From assembly GCA_963682175.1 (NCBI GenBank), contig OY821781.1, positions 38,391,254-38,455,253 of the forward strand: a stretch of 64,000 bases of DNA. Reading direction: 5' to 3'. Origin of the DNA: Triglochin maritima. Taxonomy: Eukaryota; Streptophyta; Magnoliopsida; Alismatales; Juncaginaceae. Below the pieces are notes generated by a model. The model was given only the letters and a program-made list of their open reading frames with translations, had not been told where the DNA came from and made no database searches. Below are positions 60,827 through 64,000 of this stretch, piece by piece (the stretch's first letter is position 1; each line of letters opens with the position of its first letter). Both the position numbers and the translations under genes were made by a program.

Positions 60827-61628
60827 TAATTTAGAGTCATGGACACAACCACTTTCATTCTCTTTTGTTTGACTGGTTACATAAAGGTAATAAGAAGTGT
60901 TAATTACATTAAAGTTATAGATTAACATAAAAAATTAATGGAACAAACAATTTAATTTCTTTTATACTTATAATCAATCTTCTCACGCTGTTGGTGTTGG
61001 GTTTCAGGGGTTGCAAAAGGCTACATTTATAAGAGAAACTAAAAACCTATCAATGGCAACACTCAGAATATCGGATCCAAGAAGGCTAAAAAAGGAAAGA
61101 AAGTTTGCGTTGGATTAGAATTTGGTCGACCCTAGATTTTAAAATTGTATGTTTTCTAATCTTGTGTTGGACTATATTGGTTAATCGAGTGAGTATTTTG
61201 GATACACGTTGGCAACATAGATTCTATTCCAAGCCTCCATTCAAACGCACCCACATTTGGGTGTTACACATATGAAAGTACAAACCCAAAACGATTGGTC
61301 AAACGTATTGGATAAGGTTAGGAGTATTAGTTGTAAATAAAGGATTTTATGCTCGTTTTTTACTATTCGACCAAGCCTGGATGAGTTACCAACATTAGCT
61401 TTAACTTAAGCCTCCGAACCTTTTAGTTTAATGGACATAGGTTAAAATTTTGGGTGTCAACATGATTCTAGTGTTTGAGCTTGTAAAAGTTGGAAGTTTT
61501 GCATTTTTTGGCTAGATGCATCTTTATGCATCCAAACAACAAAAATAACACACGGGGAAAAGTGGGTTTTAGGTTAAAGTGTGTACGAAAATCAATAGAA
61601 ATTGGGGTAGGTGAAAAGCTACCTGTGA
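60827..61628. other. Intergenic DNA, no gene seen
   Basis: No coding similarity or repeat family recognised. Confidence 0.5.
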
Positions 61629-62007
61629 GAGCATCACTAACCGGGGAGATGACCTGGGTCATCTCCCCCACGGCCTGCGATGACGAGGTCGTCTCCCCCC
61701 CCCCCCCCCCCCCCCCCCCCCTCTTAACGGGGAGACGACTCGGTCATCAACAATCGGGTCGACGACCTGGTCGACCGGATTGTTGAATATTTTATTGTTT
61801 TGTTTTTTGTTTTGATTTTTTGATTTTTAATTTTTTTTAATTTTTTTCAAAATGGACTCTGAAATGACGTGGAAGGAAGAGATAGATTGTGGTTAAGATG
61901 TGAATAGTGTAGGAAATAGAAGAAAATGGATTTGGGAGAGAGAAAACTGATGTGGAAGAGAGATAACACTCATGACTAGGTCGTCCAGGTCATGGTTAGT
62001 GATGACC
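61629..62007. mobile_element. Harbinger-like MITE 4 (TSD TGA)
   Basis: 379 bp. The left end GAGCATCACTAACC and the inverted right end GGTCATCACTAACC are flanked by TGA on both sides (61626-61628 and 62008-62010). It contains a C-run (61695-61721) and hairpin-forming GATGACC/GGTCATC and GACGAC/GTCGTC blocks. Confidence 0.82.
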
Positions 62008-62168
62008 TGAGGAGTTTTCGGGGGTCTGGATGAGATTATGTTATTTGCAATATGATCTCAAACACAATTTTGCAGAAAAAAACTCAAAAGTGGATTGTTG
62101 TTGCCTAAAAACAATATCGACGGAAGAAACAAAACGCAACTCTTATGACACCCAAAACAAACTCATAA

Positions 62169-62615
62169 GGACACCCTTAACGGTGGCGCTCCCTAAATTT
62201 TTTTAATAATTTTTTTTAAAATTATACGGTGTGTTATCTCAAATTATTTCAGGTTCCGTTCCAAATGTTTTGGTATTAATTGGTAATTATACAGGTTAGA
62301 GTACAATGAGTTTTTGCAAGTAATGAAGATTCAAAAAATTTAAGGGGGCGTTGCTCCATTGCCATCCTTAAACGACCTGTCGAATTGGTATTTGTAAGTC
62401 GGAAAGTTTTACCACCGGGAATTTTGGGATCTGAAATTTTTTGAATATTCATCACTTGCAAAAAACTTATTGCAATTCAACCCGTTACCACCAAAATTTT
62501 GCAACGGAACCTCAAATAATTTGAGATAACACACCGTATAAATTTAAATTTTTTTTTTGACGAACGTCTTAGCAAGACCCCCCCAATGGGGGAGGCATCT
62601 GGTTAAGACGCATCC
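62169..62615. mobile_element. Foldback MITE 6
   Basis: Begins GGACACCCTTAACGG after TAA, close to the left end of the Harbinger-like element at 54.3 kb. An internal inverted repeat of about 50 bp pairs ACGGTGTGTTATCTCAAAT (near 62226) with ATTTGAGATAACACACCGT (near 62519). The right boundary near GGTTAAGACGCATCC is uncertain. Confidence 0.6.
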
Positions 62616-63369
62616 CCAATGGGGGCGTTTTACCCAAACGTATGACCTGATTATTATTTTTTGTTGGGTTTACTTCACCGAATACAAGCGCTCCGCCGAT
62701 CATTTTCGTGGTGTTTGTATTGGGAAAATGAGGAAAACGTAGGCAGAAACCTTATTTTAAGAGACGGAACGAAATGAGTATTAAATGAATTGTGAATAAC
62801 AAAATGATAATTATTAGGACAATTTAAGTAGTTTTCCAACGATAAACAGTAAAACTCTAGATAATAGATAATAGGCACTGTAACGAGTATTCTACATGGT
62901 CTATTCAGAAATCCGAAGAATTCACTTAAATCATCCTAATTTTAGTTTACGAAACTGTAAGGACGAACAAATATGACACGTCCGACTTCCATTCACGTTG
63001 TGATAAGATTAATTAAGAACCGTGATACACGGACGCGCGCGTCACGGACGCGCCTTACGTGGATCTGTACAGCTCAGATATTTTTCTTTGAGTCAGCGTC
63101 CAGTCAGCGAAATTTCTCTTCGCGCGTTTTGGTCTTTTTAAAGAACGCCGGTTCTTTAAGTTGAACGATTCATTTCCCAATACACAGATAAGACAGTGTG
63201 CAGACCCTAGGACATCGTGCAGTCTCATTATTCGTGCAGAGCCCACACTTATCATAATAAAATATTTGTTTTTAAGTTTTACGTTGGATCAACTTAATTT
63301 GTCTATCTTACTTTATGTGTGTGTGCAGTTTACATTATGTGTTTGTCCTGTTTACGTTATGTGTATGTC
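62616..63369. other. Spacer before the terminal satellite, no gene seen
   Basis: Includes a short GACGCG-rich stretch near 63030-63055 and no recognised gene. Confidence 0.5.
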
Positions 63370-64000
63370 CGGAATAAGTGTATATTGTTGTACGGAATAA
63401 GTGTATTTGTTGTCCGGAATAAGTGTATTTGTTGTCCGGTTTAAGAATAAAGTGTGTCCAGAAACGGAACATAAAGTTTGTCCGGAATAAGTTGATTTGT
63501 TGTCCGGAATAAGTGTATTTGCTGTCCGGAATAAGTGTATTTGCAGTCCGGAATAAATGTAGTTGTCCAGAATAAGAAGAAAGTGTGTCCAGAAACGGAA
63601 CATAAAGTTTGTCCGGAATAAGTGTATTTGCTGTCCGGAATAAGTGTATTTGCTGTCCGGAATAAGTGTATTTGTGTCCGGAATAAGTGTATTTGTTGTC
63701 CGGTTTAAGAATAAAGTGTGTCCAGAAACGGAACATAAAGTTTGTCCGGAATAAGTTGATTTGTTGTCCGGAATAAGTGTATTTGCTGTCCGGAATAAGT
63801 GTATTTGCAGTCCGGAATAAGTGTAGTTGTCCAGAATAAGAAGAAAGTGTGTCCAGAAACGGAACATAAAGTTTGTCCGGAATAAGTGTATTTGCTGTCC
63901 GGAATAAGTGTATTTGTGTCCGGAATAAGTGTATTTGTTGTCCGGTTTAAGAATAAAGTGTGTCCAGAAACGGAACATAAAGTTTGTCCGGAATAAGTTG
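63370..64000. repeat. 22-bp-unit satellite with higher-order repeat, runs off the window
   Basis: The basic unit GTCCGGAATAAGTGTATTTG(TT) repeats tandemly. Variant units (GTCCGGTTTAAGAATAAAGT, GTCCAGAAACGGAACATAAA, GTCCGGAATAAGTTGATTTG) recur in fixed order. The GTCCGGTTTAAG variant starts at 63434, 63698 and 63940, giving higher-order steps of 264 and 242 bp, which are 12 and 11 times 22. The array is truncated by the end of the window. Confidence 0.92.

Noticed and set aside
63352..63978. Open frame of 208 residues on the minus strand
   Set aside because: It is entirely composed of the 22-bp satellite and stays open because of the repeat, not because of coding constraint.
1..64000. tRNA and rRNA genes
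   Set aside because: No cloverleaf-type A-box/B-box arrangement or rRNA-like segment was recognised by eye; a tRNA scan would be decisive.

Overview
This 64 kb window comes from a flowering-plant nuclear genome, most likely a eudicot. The evidence is the set of intron-bearing plant gene families (group III WRKY, GABA-transporter-like permease, TRICHOME BIREFRINGENCE-LIKE, PYR/PYL abscisic-acid receptor), the AT-rich non-coding DNA, and plant-type Copia, Tekay-like Gypsy, RTE, hAT and Harbinger-like elements. The species cannot be named from the sequence.

Host genes. A three-exon group III WRKY factor lies at 2442-3713 (+). A single-exon 139-residue conserved plant protein of unknown function lies at 5579-5998 (-). 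A seven-exon GAT1-like amino-acid/GABA permease lies at 12784-17730 (-); it carries a 4-bp frameshifting duplication and has a young Copia element in its last codons. A three-exon TBL polysaccharide O-acetyltransferase-like gene lies at 28349-33226 (-), with a 3.55 kb first intron made of degenerate repeats. A three-exon PYL9-like ABA receptor lies at 51398-53989 (-). A broken PPR fragment lies at 58687-59218 (-). The genes are independent transcription units. WRKY and PYL both belong to stress signalling, but nothing here shows that they are coupled.

Mobile DNA makes up most of the rest. 7929-12799 is a nearly intact Copia element (206-bp LTRs with one mismatch, target duplication AAAAG). 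18216-26857 is a decayed Tekay-like Gypsy element with a long 5' LTR, a 1.5 kb LTR-like insert just before the gag start codon, three in-frame stops, a truncated integrase and a divergent 3' LTR remnant. 33486-36111 is a dead hAT element. 37200-45305 is a long-arm foldback element split by a second Copia (37918-45057), which is itself split by a 1.9 kb solo-LTR-like insert. 46662-49860 is a full-span RTE-type LINE with an 18-bp target duplication. 54311-56630 is a Harbinger-like element encoding only the Myb-like protein, and 45.6 kb and 57-62.6 kb hold related MITEs. The window ends in a 22-bp-unit satellite with higher-order periodicity.

The most unusual signal is an array of near-palindromic CGGTCGACCG motifs, arranged as pairs about 22 bp apart and repeated about every 73 bp. 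It occurs in the Gypsy LTR, in the 3' LTR remnant and also in the otherwise unrelated LTR-like insert. Other notable signals are eight CACGCG boxes at 19-21 bp spacing beside the Harbinger Myb-like ORF, and repeated copies of the splice-donor segment through TBL intron 1.
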